From: Candidatus Shapirobacteria bacterium
Lineage (GTDB): Bacteria > Patescibacteriota > Microgenomatia > 0-14-0-10-38-17
Assembly (NCBI GenBank): GCA_028695445.1
Contig: JAQVIV010000003.1
Location: forward strand, 4,610-56,009
DNA: 51,400 nt
Reading direction: 5' to 3'
Shown: one piece after another, positions 1 through 8,551 of the stretch
Layout of the letters: every line of letters begins with the position of its first letter
Position numbering within the stretch: position 1 is the first letter of the stretch
Position numbers and translations under genes: made by a program
The notes under the pieces: model-generated
Database searches by the model: none
The model's input: the letters and a program-made list of their open reading frames with translations, nothing else
What the model was told of the DNA's origin: nothing

Positions 1-97
1 TATTGCTAATAAGAAAATCACCCAAGGTCAGGGACTTTCAAAACAAAAAGCTCAGCAACAGGCCGCTCAAAAAGCCTTAAAAAAATTAGCCGCTTGA
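1..97 (+). CDS. rnc: Ribonuclease III, C-terminal fragment (dsRBD end); 5' end outside window
   Basis: Frame starting at nt 2 translates IANKKITQGQGLSKQKAQQAAAQKALKKLAA*, typical of the C-terminal dsRBD (GxGxSKxxAxxxAAxxAL); followed closely by rpsP. Confidence 0.75.
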   Translation, partial: IANKKITQGQGLSKQKAQQQAAQKALKKLAA

Positions 98-127
98 CAT
101 CGGAAAAATTAGCCACCCAACACCCCC

Positions 128-171
128 CCAAGGATTCTCCTTTCCAAGGCTGAAGTGGCATTTTGTGAAAA
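128..171 (+). repeat. 44-bp direct repeat, left copy flanking the RAYT transposase
   Basis: CCAAGGATTCTCCTTTCCAAGGCTGAAGTGGCATTTTGTGAAAA; matches 992-1035 with one mismatch; contains mini-hairpin AAGGA-TTC-TCCTT. Confidence 0.9.
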
Positions 172-237
172 ATATTGTTTATAAGTGTGAAAAGAGGTTG
201 TTTTGTTTCCCAAAAAAAGTTTGTTATTCTTTTCTTA

Positions 238-930
238 ATGCCGGCCCGGAATGCAGTCAAATCCTACAAACCCAACGCCTATTATCATATCTACAATCGG
301 GGTGTAAATGGTTCTCCAATTTTTTTCGATAGAAAAGATTATCGGGTTTTTCTTTCTTATCTTAAAGAATATTTGTCCTTTAGAGATGATGACAAACTAA
401 GAACACTTTCGTCTTTAGGCAGCCTTTCTGCCTTAGAAAAAGATCGGATTAATCAGTCTCTCAAACGGAGTAACTTTTTTGAGAAAATTAAACTTTTGGC
501 TTTCACCTTAAAGCCCAACCACTTTCACTTATTAGTTAAGCAAAAAGAAGAAAAAACAATCGATTTTTTTATGCGCTCCTTAGCAACACGCTATACTCTT
601 TATTTTAATCGTCGTCATAAAAGAATCGGCCATCTTTATCAGGGTGTTTGTAAGGCAGTTTTAGTTAAAACAGATAAACAACTACTTCATTTAACCCGTT
701 ATTTCCATCGACAAGCAATTGGTTTCAAGAAAGGCAGGAGTTTTATTTTTTATAGCAATCCTTTCCCTTCTTCTTACTCTGACTATTTAGGCAAAACCCA
801 CACCTCTTGGGTTTATTCGAAAGAAATATTATCTTTTTTTAATCAACAAGAAGAAAAACTTTCTTATCGGTTCTTTGTCGAAAAATACCAAGCCGAAGAA
901 GATCTTATTCAGGCCTTAATTATAGAGTAA
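238..930 (+). CDS. REP-associated tyrosine transposase (RAYT) / IS200-like Y1 transposase
   Basis: MPARNAVKSYKPNAYYHIYNRGVNG..., HUH motif NHFHLLVK, downstream LTRYFHRQA with candidate catalytic Tyr; start at internal ATG 238 fits family N-terminus. Confidence 0.85.
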   Translation: MPARNAVKSYKPNAYYHIYNRGVNGSPIFFDRKDYRVFLSYLKEYLSFRDDDKLRTLSSLGSLSALEKDRINQSLKRSNFFEKIKLLAFTLKPNHFHLLVKQKEEKTIDFFMRSLATRYTLYFNRRHKRIGHLYQGVCKAVLVKTDKQLLHLTRYFHRQAIGFKKGRSFIFYSNPFPSSYSDYLGKTHTSWVYSKEILSFFNQQEEKLSYRFFVEKYQAEEDLIQALIIE

Positions 931-991
931 TTCTATAACTCGAAGGACTATTTTTGATTTTTTCGTACCCCCAATGTATCTCCAAGTGCCT

Positions 992-1035
992 CCAAGGATT
1001 CTCCTTTCCAAGGCTAAAGTGGCATTTTGTGAAAA
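992..1035 (+). repeat. 44-bp direct repeat, right copy flanking the RAYT transposase
   Basis: CCAAGGATTCTCCTTTCCAAGGCTAAAGTGGCATTTTGTGAAAA; 43/44 identical to 128-171. Confidence 0.9.
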
Positions 1036-1163
1036 GTCTGCTGTTAATGATAGCCACATTTTGCTACCAAACAAAGAAAAGAAAAAATGGGTTGTTTAGT
1101 GCTTGGCCCAATATTGGACGTCTTTACCCTAAAACCAGGCTATGATAGAATACGACTTGTCCT

Positions 1164-1391
1164 ATGTTAAAAATAAAATTAAGCCAAGTTGGTAAAAAGC
1201 ACGAGCGAAGTTATCGGATTGTTGTGGCTGAAGCTCGAAGCAAAAGAGACGGAAAAATTGTTGAAAAAGTTGGTCATTATAACCCCAAAGCCAAAAACAG
1301 CCAATTAACCATCAATAAAGGTCGGGTCAACTATTGGAAAGAAAAAGGCGCCCAAATGACAGAATCGGTTCAAAAAATACTAAAAAAATAA
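1164..1391 (+). CDS. rpsP: 30S ribosomal protein S16
   Basis: MLKIKLSQVGKKHERSYRIVVAEARSKRDGKIVEKVGHYNP characteristic of bS16. Confidence 0.95.
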   Translation: MLKIKLSQVGKKHERSYRIVVAEARSKRDGKIVEKVGHYNPKAKNSQLTINKGRVNYWKEKGAQMTESVQKILKK

Positions 1392-1392
1392 C

Positions 1393-1623
1393 ATGGAAAA
1401 ATTTATTAAGTTCTTACTTATTAATATCGTTGACCAACCGGAAGCAATCGCTATTGACACTCAAGAAGGAGAGAGGGGCAAGGTTTACCTGGTTGATGTT
1501 GCCGAAGAAGACCGGGGCAAAATTATTGGCAAGGAAGGCCGGGTCATTCAGTCTTTGCGAAGCCTAGTTAATATCAAAGCCCAAAAAGAAGGCCAACGAG
1601 CCTTTTTAGAATTAAATTTCTAG
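1393..1623 (+). CDS. khpA: KH-domain RNA-binding protein (KhpA/YlqC family)
   Basis: Small KH protein with GKIIGKEGRVIQSLRSLV motif immediately after rpsP. Confidence 0.85.
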   Translation: MEKFIKFLLINIVDQPEAIAIDTQEGERGKVYLVDVAEEDRGKIIGKEGRVIQSLRSLVNIKAQKEGQRAFLELNF

Positions 1624-1628
1624 GTTTA

Positions 1629-2420
1629 TCAAAGCCCTGTTTCTAAAATAACTTCTTCGGTTGTTGATGAAGAAGAAGTAAAGGGATCTCTTTCTTCATC
1701 AAAAGCCACAAACTCTACTCCCTCGGCGATAGGACTAGTACCAACTTTTTCTAAAGCTTTAACTCGCTGATAAAGCGCTTCTTCTCCGGCTTGTAGGGTA
1801 ATCTCTGTTTTCTCGGAAAACCCAGTCGTATCAACCGGAGCAAAAAATGTATTAGCTAAAAACTTGGCCAAAACCACCCCTCCCTCAGCCGTCCCATAAT
1901 CCAGCGTTACACCAGTAATAGAAAGTAATGGCGAACGTTTAGCCGCTTTTTGGGTAAATAAAAAAATATCGTCTGCAAGACCCTGAAGAGAAAAGTTAAT
2001 TGCTATTGTTTCCAATTTAGGAATTTTTTTGCTATCGGAATAGTCTTTCCTAATCTCACCAGGAGAAAAGTTAATTTCATCAATTACTAAATTGCTTTCT
2101 AGAGCCAGCGTTTTGGCTGAGGACAGGGTTAACAATGGGTCCTTAACTCTTGGTAGGGCAAAAACAGCATCACGAATCCGATCCTCAATTTCTTCTATCG
2201 ACATTGACTCAATCTGACTTACCCGGGCTGACAAAAGAGCAATTTTTTCTTCCTCTTTGGTGTTGTTTTCCTGCAGACGACCAATTCGATCCCAGCCGGA
2301 TCGCAGTAACGAAACCGTCGATAGCAAGATAAGACCCAAGGCTAAATAGGGAAAAAAACGCTGATATTGTTGATAACGATCCCAGGTTTCTTTAAGACTG
2401 CCGATATTTCTTTTATTCAT
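1629..2420 (-). CDS. pilO: Type IV pilus assembly protein, PilO-like
   Basis: N-terminal TM then coiled region; last gene of pilM-N-O order, 4-nt overlap with pilN. Confidence 0.6.
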   Translation of the reverse strand: MNKRNIGSLKETWDRYQQYQRFFPYLALGLILLSTVSLLRSGWDRIGRLQENNTKEEEKIALLSARVSQIESMSIEEIEDRIRDAVFALPRVKDPLLTLSSAKTLALESNLVIDEINFSPGEIRKDYSDSKKIPKLETIAINFSLQGLADDIFLFTQKAAKRSPLLSITGVTLDYGTAEGGVVLAKFLANTFFAPVDTTGFSEKTEITLQAGEEALYQRVKALEKVGTSPIAEGVEFVAFDEERDPFTSSSSTTEEVILETGL

Positions 2421-2959
2421 AACTCAACAACCAAACTAAAAGTAAAATTAACATCTTTTTCGTTCTTGACCAAAGACTTAAGGATAGCCCCCTGATACCA
2501 GCCCTGACTTCGACCAGTATAAGCTTTGGTTAAATAACTGATAGACAAAATATCGCCAGTACCGGTAACATCCAAAGTTTTAGATGTCAAACTCACCTTG
2601 GTTAAAGCAATACCGTTGGGAAGGCTAGTAAAAAAATTTCCTAATGGTTCTGATAAATCATTTTGATTTTTGAAAATCTGGTCAATTTTTCCCAACCGGT
2701 CTTTCAAAATTAAAACTAAAGTGATTTTATCGTTTAATTGAGTTAGTTGTTGTTCTAATTTTACCGATTCTCCTTTTAAAGATTTATTTTTATTGCTTAA
2801 CACTAGTCCATAACCTAAAACAGCTGAAAGAGCCAACAACCAAACCAGCAAAATTAGACCCGCTTTTTTAGCGGCTGACACCAGCTCTTCTTGAGCCCGC
2901 ATCTTTCCTACCTGATCTGAGGCTAAAAAATTAATTTCTTGGTTTTCTTTTTGAGCCAT
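2417..2959 (-). CDS. pilN: Type IV pilus assembly protein, PilN-like
   Basis: INFLASDQ N-terminus, single TM, coiled coil; position after pilM. Confidence 0.7.
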   Translation of the reverse strand: MAQKENQEINFLASDQVGKMRAQEELVSAAKKAGLILLVWLLALSAVLGYGLVLSNKNKSLKGESVKLEQQLTQLNDKITLVLILKDRLGKIDQIFKNQNDLSEPLGNFFTSLPNGIALTKVSLTSKTLDVTGTGDILSISYLTKAYTGRSQGWYQGAILKSLVKNEKDVNFTFSLVVEL

Positions 2960-2964
2960 ATAAA

Positions 2965-3978
2965 TTAAAATTGTCTTTTGGCCAAACCAATCGCCACTGA
3001 AAAAACTGGCGCTTCATCTTCGAACTGAGCAAAAACTGACTGATCATATTCCAAAAGAGAAAGAGGGTTGGCCAGTTGGACTTCCGTTCTTAAATTAGCG
3101 GCAATATCCTGGATAACATTGGGCAGGCCAGCCGAACCGCCACCCAAAACGATCAGATCAACCGTCTCTTTTTTTTCTTGTTCAAAATACTGAATCGCCT
3201 TTTTCATTTCCACACTAACACTTTTAATTAAAGAGATAATTGACTGGCGAACCTTGCCTTCCAAAACCTGATCACTTAAACCATAGGCTTTTTTGTATTC
3301 TTCGGCCTGAGAAATATCAATGCCCAATTCATCAGACAGAGCCCGAGTTAGAGCTTCTCCGGCAACCGGAAAAGAGCGGGTCAAGTAAATTTGCTCCTTT
3401 CTCGAAATAGCAAAATTACAATTTTTAAAGCCAAAGTCGACCACCATGGTATTGGGCTGGTTAGGGTCAATCAGAGCCCGATTCAAAGCCATAAGCTCTG
3501 TTTCCAGGGCCAGGGGGGTAACCTTGGCCAACTCTAAAATCCGAAGATATTTATTAACTAAAATCTTGGGGGAGGCAATTAGCAAAACCTCTAAAATTCC
3601 ATCCTTTTCATTTCTTTCAATCACCTGATGCCTCAGGATCGCATCATCCAAAGAGAAGGGAACAAAGGCATCTGCTTCGTACTGAAGAGATGAGGCTAAT
3701 TCCTTATCTGACATTAGGGGCAATTTAATTACTCTGCTGGCAATTTTCCCCTCCGGCAAGGCAACAACAACCTGCCTTTTATCTCTAATGCCAACATCAT
3801 CAAAGAGTTTCTTAACCGCTTCAGCAACGGCCTCGTGGTCTTGAGGAGACTCGGATAATAGTCCGGGGCGGGGAGTAGATACCTTGCCCAAGGCCGCTAA
3901 TCGAAAACGGTTAGAATCTTTTACTATTTTAGCAACTTTTATCGACGAAGAGCCGATATCCAAACCAACAACACTCAT
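2965..3978 (-). CDS. pilM: Type IV pilus assembly protein PilM (actin-like ATPase)
   Basis: MSVVGLDIGSSSIKVAKI, VVDFGFKNCNFAI, LGGGSAGLPNV motifs. Confidence 0.9.
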   Translation of the reverse strand: MSVVGLDIGSSSIKVAKIVKDSNRFRLAALGKVSTPRPGLLSESPQDHEAVAEAVKKLFDDVGIRDKRQVVVALPEGKIASRVIKLPLMSDKELASSLQYEADAFVPFSLDDAILRHQVIERNEKDGILEVLLIASPKILVNKYLRILELAKVTPLALETELMALNRALIDPNQPNTMVVDFGFKNCNFAISRKEQIYLTRSFPVAGEALTRALSDELGIDISQAEEYKKAYGLSDQVLEGKVRQSIISLIKSVSVEMKKAIQYFEQEKKETVDLIVLGGGSAGLPNVIQDIAANLRTEVQLANPLSLLEYDQSVFAQFEDEAPVFSVAIGLAKRQF

Positions 3979-4019
3979 AATTTAAGATTAAAAGAATGGA
4001 GAAGAATTGTCAATTTATC

Positions 4020-4577
4020 TTACTGGTTTCGAACCAAAACTACCTTGCTAAAGGTTTGCTGGGTCAATTCCTCCTGCCGAATAGGCTCTCCCGCCTGGGA
4101 AAGAGTAAAGCTGATCGTTACCTTGCTGTTGGTACCGACAGCCTCACAACCAAAAGAACAGCTAGTTAAACTAATTTTAATTTTCTCTTCGGAGCCAAAA
4201 GCCTGGTTGCTGGTCAGGGCAGTTTTAATTCCGGCACTTTCCGAGGCAATATAACCACCAGCGTCACAAGAAAAAGTAATTTCCTCACCGTGACTATCAG
4301 TAAAAGAAACCCAGCTGGAGTCAACGTCACAAGTCGGATTTTGACCGCCGGTCAACTTCTTAGTCATCACATCCAGGGCAAAACTGCCGTTTTGACGAAT
4401 TTCTTTGATTAGCTCCGATTTAGTATTGCTTTTCAAGATGGCAAATAAAGAGTTAACCAGTAAAATACCTAAACCAGCAAAAATCGTTACCACTACCAAA
4501 AGCTCAACCAAAGTAAAGGCTGGCTCTCTGGAAGTAAAGCCGGTTTTTTTTGATGGGTTGTTGAGATTAAAAAGCAC
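4020..4577 (-). CDS. Prepilin-type protein (type IV pilin/pseudopilin)
   Basis: FTLVELLVVVTIFAGLGILLVNSL prepilin N-terminal motif. Confidence 0.8.
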   Translation of the reverse strand: MLFNLNNPSKKTGFTSREPAFTLVELLVVVTIFAGLGILLVNSLFAILKSNTKSELIKEIRQNGSFALDVMTKKLTGGQNPTCDVDSSWVSFTDSHGEEITFSCDAGGYIASESAGIKTALTSNQAFGSEEKIKISLTSCSFGCEAVGTNSKVTISFTLSQAGEPIRQEELTQQTFSKVVLVRNQ

Positions 4578-4585
4578 CTCTAAAC

Positions 4586-4637
4586 AATTTCTAATTTCTA
4601 ATTCTTAATTTCTATTCAATCTTTAATGATTTAATGT
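4586..4637. repeat. 52-nt intergenic repeat upstream of a prepilin start, copy 1
   Basis: AATTTCTAATTTCTAATTCTTAATTTCTATTCAATCTTTAATGATTTAATGT; 50/52 identical to 7180-7231. Confidence 0.85.
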
Positions 4638-4705
4638 CCATTTATTGATTGTAATTTAAGATTTAAAATTGGGAACTTGGTGTTTTTTTGATTTCATTAG
4701 AATAA

Positions 4706-4720
4706 TCCGCCACAGGCGGA
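4706..4720. repeat. Small GC-rich REP-like palindrome
   Basis: TCCGCC-ACA-GGCGGA perfect 6-bp hairpin in AT-rich intergenic DNA. Confidence 0.5.
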
Positions 4721-4773
4721 CAGGTTAGAACAATTAGGTTAATTAGAATAATTTCCTAAATTACTAATTACTC

Positions 4774-5217
4774 TTAATACTTCGTCAAATAGGTCGTGAT
4801 TGTCTCGTTGTGCTCTCCCATTGGATCCTGCCAAGAGGCAACAACAACCACTTCTAGCTTGTCAAAATTTTCTTGTCTTAGCGTTGCTTCTCTGAAGAAT
4901 TTATCATCAATATTGTCGCCCTCCTGACAAGGAGAAGACTTGGAAAAATCAAGTCCTTGGAAACAATAAGTTGTTCCTCCTGGCGACCCTCGACCCCAAA
5001 GCTGGCTCCAGCTAAGCTTTCTCTCCGCTCTCAACCATTCTGATACCTCACGATTCAATTCCATTGCTCGAGACTGGTTGCGGGAAAATTGAACGTTGCG
5101 AATACCTACTACCGCCCCAATTAACAAGGCAACAATAATTAGGGCGGCAATAGAAACGGAAACAACAACCTCCACCAGCGATTGACCAAAATCTTTTTTA
5201 TTAATTAATTTCACCAT
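4774..5217 (-). CDS. Prepilin-type protein (PilV-like)
   Basis: FGQSLVEVVVSVSIAALIIVALLIGAVVG N-terminus. Confidence 0.75.
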   Translation of the reverse strand: MVKLINKKDFGQSLVEVVVSVSIAALIIVALLIGAVVGIRNVQFSRNQSRAMELNREVSEWLRAERKLSWSQLWGRGSPGGTTYCFQGLDFSKSSPCQEGDNIDDKFFREATLRQENFDKLEVVVVASWQDPMGEHNETITTYLTKY

Positions 5218-5656
5218 TAGAGTTAATATTTAAAACTTTAGATCGGGACCCCAAAGAAAGGGTAATAGCAAAAGAATCTGCCCCAGTTTCGCCAGTTAAA
5301 GCCTGAAAAAGAAAAGGGCTCTGGCCAGAATTTATTACCACTTTATCAGAATAAGAAAAAGTATTGACAGGAACAGCGTTGGGACAAACCGCTTCCACTT
5401 GATATTGAAAACTGAAGGGAGGGGAAAAAGAAACCTGATAACCAACCAAATCACCCGTACAACCAGATAATTTACGACCGGCCATGGCCCAGCCTCGAAC
5501 TTGACGAAGATTGTTTTTCAGCTCGTCGGCCGTGCTGTTTAGAATTTGCCGATTATTAAAATCCGCATAAGCCGCCAAACTCAAGCCGGCAATCACCATA
5601 ATAATAGTTGCCGAAACCAAAATTTCAATTAAAGTTAAACCACTGCTCTTTTTCAT
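5201..5656 (-). CDS. Prepilin-type protein (GspH-like)
   Basis: GLTLIEILVSATIIMVIAGLSLAAYADF N-terminus. Confidence 0.8.
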   Translation of the reverse strand: MKKSSGLTLIEILVSATIIMVIAGLSLAAYADFNNRQILNSTADELKNNLRQVRGWAMAGRKLSGCTGDLVGYQVSFSPPFSFQYQVEAVCPNAVPVNTFSYSDKVVINSGQSPFLFQALTGETGADSFAITLSLGSRSKVLNINSNGEIN

Positions 5657-5699
5657 CTAATCATTTTCATCCTAATTGAACCGAAGAGGAAAAGCAAGA

Positions 5700-6113
5700 T
5701 TAGGGGCAGTTTTTTTCACCCAAGGAGCCAAAACAACGATTAGCGCTATTTTTTTCCGAATAAATTGTTAGGGTATAATCGTCGTCAGCGCCAGAATAGT
5801 CATACTCGCCGCCGGCTGATGGTCGAGGATCAACCGGAATAGGCGACATATAAGTATTGCCACCATCAGATAATGTTCCACCAAAACTAATTGAGGCCGG
5901 ATAATTACCAACATCAGACCGATACATCTCTAGGGCGGCCCGAATTTGCTCGACATCAGCTAATCTTTTGGCATCTCGAGAATTGCGGCTGGCTGAAGTA
6001 TAAGAAACCACCCCAATAGCCGTTAAAACAGCAATAATCGTCGTTGCCACTAGAACTTCAATTAGGGTAAAAGCGGGAGTCTTCTTTTTAATCATTGAAG
6101 GTTGGTAACACAA
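5700..6113 (-). CDS. Type IV prepilin-like protein
   Basis: FTLIEVLVATTIIAVLTAIGVVSYTSASRNSRDAKRLADVEQIRAALEMY. Confidence 0.85.
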   Translation of the reverse strand: MCYQPSMIKKKTPAFTLIEVLVATTIIAVLTAIGVVSYTSASRNSRDAKRLADVEQIRAALEMYRSDVGNYPASISFGGTLSDGGNTYMSPIPVDPRPSAGGEYDYSGADDDYTLTIYSEKNSANRCFGSLGEKNCP

Positions 6114-6523
6114 AAGTTTTCTTCAGTGCCATCAAAAGAGCCATCGGCTTCAAGGTCAGCGCAAAAACGATACCCGTTAGAATCACAAGTATCAGGATAG
6201 TTCTCTCCTGTCTTGGGGTCAATCGGTAAGCCATTGGGAAGATAAAGATTATCCGAACTGTCTACAACAATGCCAATATCTTCACAATCGGCCAAATAAT
6301 TACCATCATTATCAGTATAATACTGTTCCATAGCATTCTGAATGGCTTTAAGGTCAGACTGCCTTTGCGAATCCCGAGCCCGTCTTTGGGCTGAAGAGTA
6401 AGAAACGGCCGCCAAAGAGGCCAAAATACCAATAATAGCAATCACAATTAATAATTCCAAGAGGGTAAAACCAGAGCGCTTGTTCATTGTCTTCATCTTA
6501 GGATAAAAAAAATCAATAGTCAA
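6092..6523 (-). CDS. Type IV prepilin-like protein
   Basis: GFTLLELLIVIAIIGILASLAAVSYSSAQRRARDSQRQSDLKAIQNAMEQYY. Confidence 0.85.
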   Translation of the reverse strand: MTIDFFYPKMKTMNKRSGFTLLELLIVIAIIGILASLAAVSYSSAQRRARDSQRQSDLKAIQNAMEQYYTDNDGNYLADCEDIGIVVDSSDNLYLPNGLPIDPKTGENYPDTCDSNGYRFCADLEADGSFDGTEENFCVTNLQ

Positions 6524-6688
6524 TAAAATAAAAAGACAAATGGCTAAATGGCCATATGGTTAAATGGTTTTTTAAAAACAAATTGATATTTTCTTCTAGT
6601 TTGTTAATTTTTAGAGTTAATTTTTATTTTTTTGGAAATTTAGGCTTTGGGGTTTCATTAGAAATTAGAAATTAGAAATTTTCTAATC

Positions 6689-7174
6689 CTATGGTTCTGT
6701 TTTTTCGATTCCCAAATTCAAACAATCGGCAATAAAAACTTTACCGTCAGGGTCAGATTTATTTTCCAGGCAAGCAGTCAAGGTGTATTTTAGAGAATCA
6801 TCAACCTCCCGCTGGTAAACATAAATGTAGGGGTCATTATTCTGCGGATCACAGGGAATTTCTTTCATATAAACTTCTTCATCGTCGGGACAGGAAAGGT
6901 TAGGCCCAGAAGTTGATAGGCACTTGCCGCAATCGCTGTCCTCGCCGTTTAAGGCTAGAGCGGCCGGATAAGACACCGGATCCTGATCCATTTTATACAT
7001 CTCCAAAGCTTTTTGGATTTGCTCCAAGTCTGATTTTCTTTGGGCATCCCGGGCTCTTTGCCGGGCCAACATATAGTTTGGGACAATTAACCCGGCCAAA
7101 ACCCCAATAATGGTCATCACCACTAAAAGCTCAATAAGGGTAAAGGCCGGTTTTTTGAGATTAGAAAATACCAT
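6689..7174 (-). CDS. Type IV prepilin-like protein
   Basis: FTLIELLVVMTIIGVLAGLIVPNYMLARQRARDAQRKSDLEQIQKALEMY. Confidence 0.85.
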   Translation of the reverse strand: MVFSNLKKPAFTLIELLVVMTIIGVLAGLIVPNYMLARQRARDAQRKSDLEQIQKALEMYKMDQDPVSYPAALALNGEDSDCGKCLSTSGPNLSCPDDEEVYMKEIPCDPQNNDPYIYVYQREVDDSLKYTLTACLENKSDPDGKVFIADCLNLGIEKTEP

Positions 7175-7179
7175 TGAAA

Positions 7180-7231
7180 AATTTCTAATTTCTAATTCTT
7201 AATTTCTATTCAATTTCTAATGATTTAATGT
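7180..7231. repeat. 52-nt intergenic repeat upstream of a prepilin start, copy 2
   Basis: 50/52 identical to 4586-4637. Confidence 0.85.
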
Positions 7232-7326
7232 TTAGCGGACTCAGAATGACGACAATCTAGCAATTCAGCAATATTTATTTTTTTAGTTTTTAGTTTTAAA
7301 CTTTGAGCTTTGAGTTTTGAGTTGAT

Positions 7327-7860
7327 CTACTCTTGACAGCTGGCATTCGGGCTGGCTAAACAATAATGACAAGGCAAAGCTTCTTCTCCCTGACCACAAT
7401 TAGCCCCAGGATAGCCTCCATCTAGGCATTGCCCTTCGTTAAAACAACGGTCAGCGCCATGCTCTATATAAGCATATAGCTTATAATAACTACCATTGTC
7501 ATCAGCTTCATAATCATATTTTGCCCCGCTTGAGGGGTCGTTGGGTAAATCTTTCATATAAACCGTGCCTTGACCAGCTTCATCTTCAAGAGAAAAGCCC
7601 CAAGACAAATCTGCCGCAACCGGGTATTGACTATGATCACCATAATACATCTCTAGAGCCTTGGCCACCGCAGAAAGGTTCTCTTTTCTTTGAGCATCAC
7701 GAGAGCGAATTTGGGCAGTATGAAATTGGCCCAAACCAATGGCCGCCAAGATGCCAATAATAACCACCGCAATTAATAATTCAATTAAAGTAAACCCCCC
7801 CCGAACCGGCACAAAGGGGGTGGTTTTTCTTAAAGAACCCGTTCTCATAACTAAATTCAT
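7327..7860 (-). CDS. Type IV prepilin-like protein with Cys-rich C-terminus
   Basis: GFTLIELLIAVVIIGILAAIGLGQF plus C-terminal CFNEGQCLDGGYPGANCGQGEEALPCHYCLASPNASCQE. Confidence 0.85.
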   Translation of the reverse strand: MNLVMRTGSLRKTTPFVPVRGGFTLIELLIAVVIIGILAAIGLGQFHTAQIRSRDAQRKENLSAVAKALEMYYGDHSQYPVAADLSWGFSLEDEAGQGTVYMKDLPNDPSSGAKYDYEADDNGSYYKLYAYIEHGADRCFNEGQCLDGGYPGANCGQGEEALPCHYCLASPNASCQE

Positions 7861-7885
7861 TGTACAACAAAATTGTCAAAAATAA

Positions 7886-8542
7886 TCAGTATGGCATTGG
7901 CCCAAGTCGATGGCCGCCACAAGTACTTTCAGTAAAACAAAGACTGGCCGACCGACTCCGACCGCACTCATCACTCTGATTACAGGCACAAACGGAAATA
8001 CCCAGCTCCTCACTATAAGTGGCTACGCACGTCCAGCAAACACCGTCACCATAAATATCGGCAGAACAACCGGTCGCCGATTCTCCAATAGTTAAACCAA
8101 AACCCGGTGAGGCAAGCCCGTAATTATATGTTCCATCAGGACCGCATCCCAATTGACAACCGACTTTGCTAATAGATGGATCAGCCTGCCAACGCAGGCT
8201 AGTATAAACCCTATAATATTGAGGGCAACTTGACTCCTCCGGATAATAGGCATAAAATCGGCCAGTGTCTGGATCATGGGGGGTTTTTGATAAATATGGC
8301 CGTAATCCTTCGTCTAACTCAAAAGTCTCCTTGGTAGGATAACAATCGTAATCAGAGTAAAATTCATCTAGGGCAATGCTGATCCGATCTAAATCGGCTT
8401 TTCTCCTAGAATCGGTGGCTCGATCCCGCTCGCGCAAAGGGTTAATATGAGCAAAAATAATAATTAACAAAAGACTAATTATTGCAATAACAATTAGCCA
8501 CTCAATCAGGGTAAGGCCAGCGTTTTTTTTAAAAAAAAGCAT
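7886..8542 (-). CDS. Type IV prepilin-like protein with long Cys-rich C-terminal domain
   Basis: GLTLIEWLIVIAIISLLLIIIFAHINPLRERDRATDSRRKADLDRI; about a dozen Cys in the mature part. Confidence 0.8.
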   Translation of the reverse strand: MLFFKKNAGLTLIEWLIVIAIISLLLIIIFAHINPLRERDRATDSRRKADLDRISIALDEFYSDYDCYPTKETFELDEGLRPYLSKTPHDPDTGRFYAYYPEESSCPQYYRVYTSLRWQADPSISKVGCQLGCGPDGTYNYGLASPGFGLTIGESATGCSADIYGDGVCWTCVATYSEELGISVCACNQSDECGRSRSASLCFTESTCGGHRLGPMPY

Positions 8543-8551
8543 AAAAAAGGC

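Noticed and set aside
954-1145. 63-aa ORF on plus downstream of the RAYT
   Set aside because: Overlaps the 44-bp repeat copy and has no protein-like signature; most likely non-coding.
3446-4254. Plus-strand ORFs inside pilM and prepilin genes, and similar antisense ORFs throughout (e.g. 10856-11221, 36861-37202)
   Set aside because: They lie antisense to well-supported genes and show no recognisable motifs.
6530-6575. AAATGGCTAAATGGCCATATGGTTAAATGG repeat between prepilins
   Set aside because: Short, low-complexity and similar to other AT-rich spacer text; not distinct enough to call an element.
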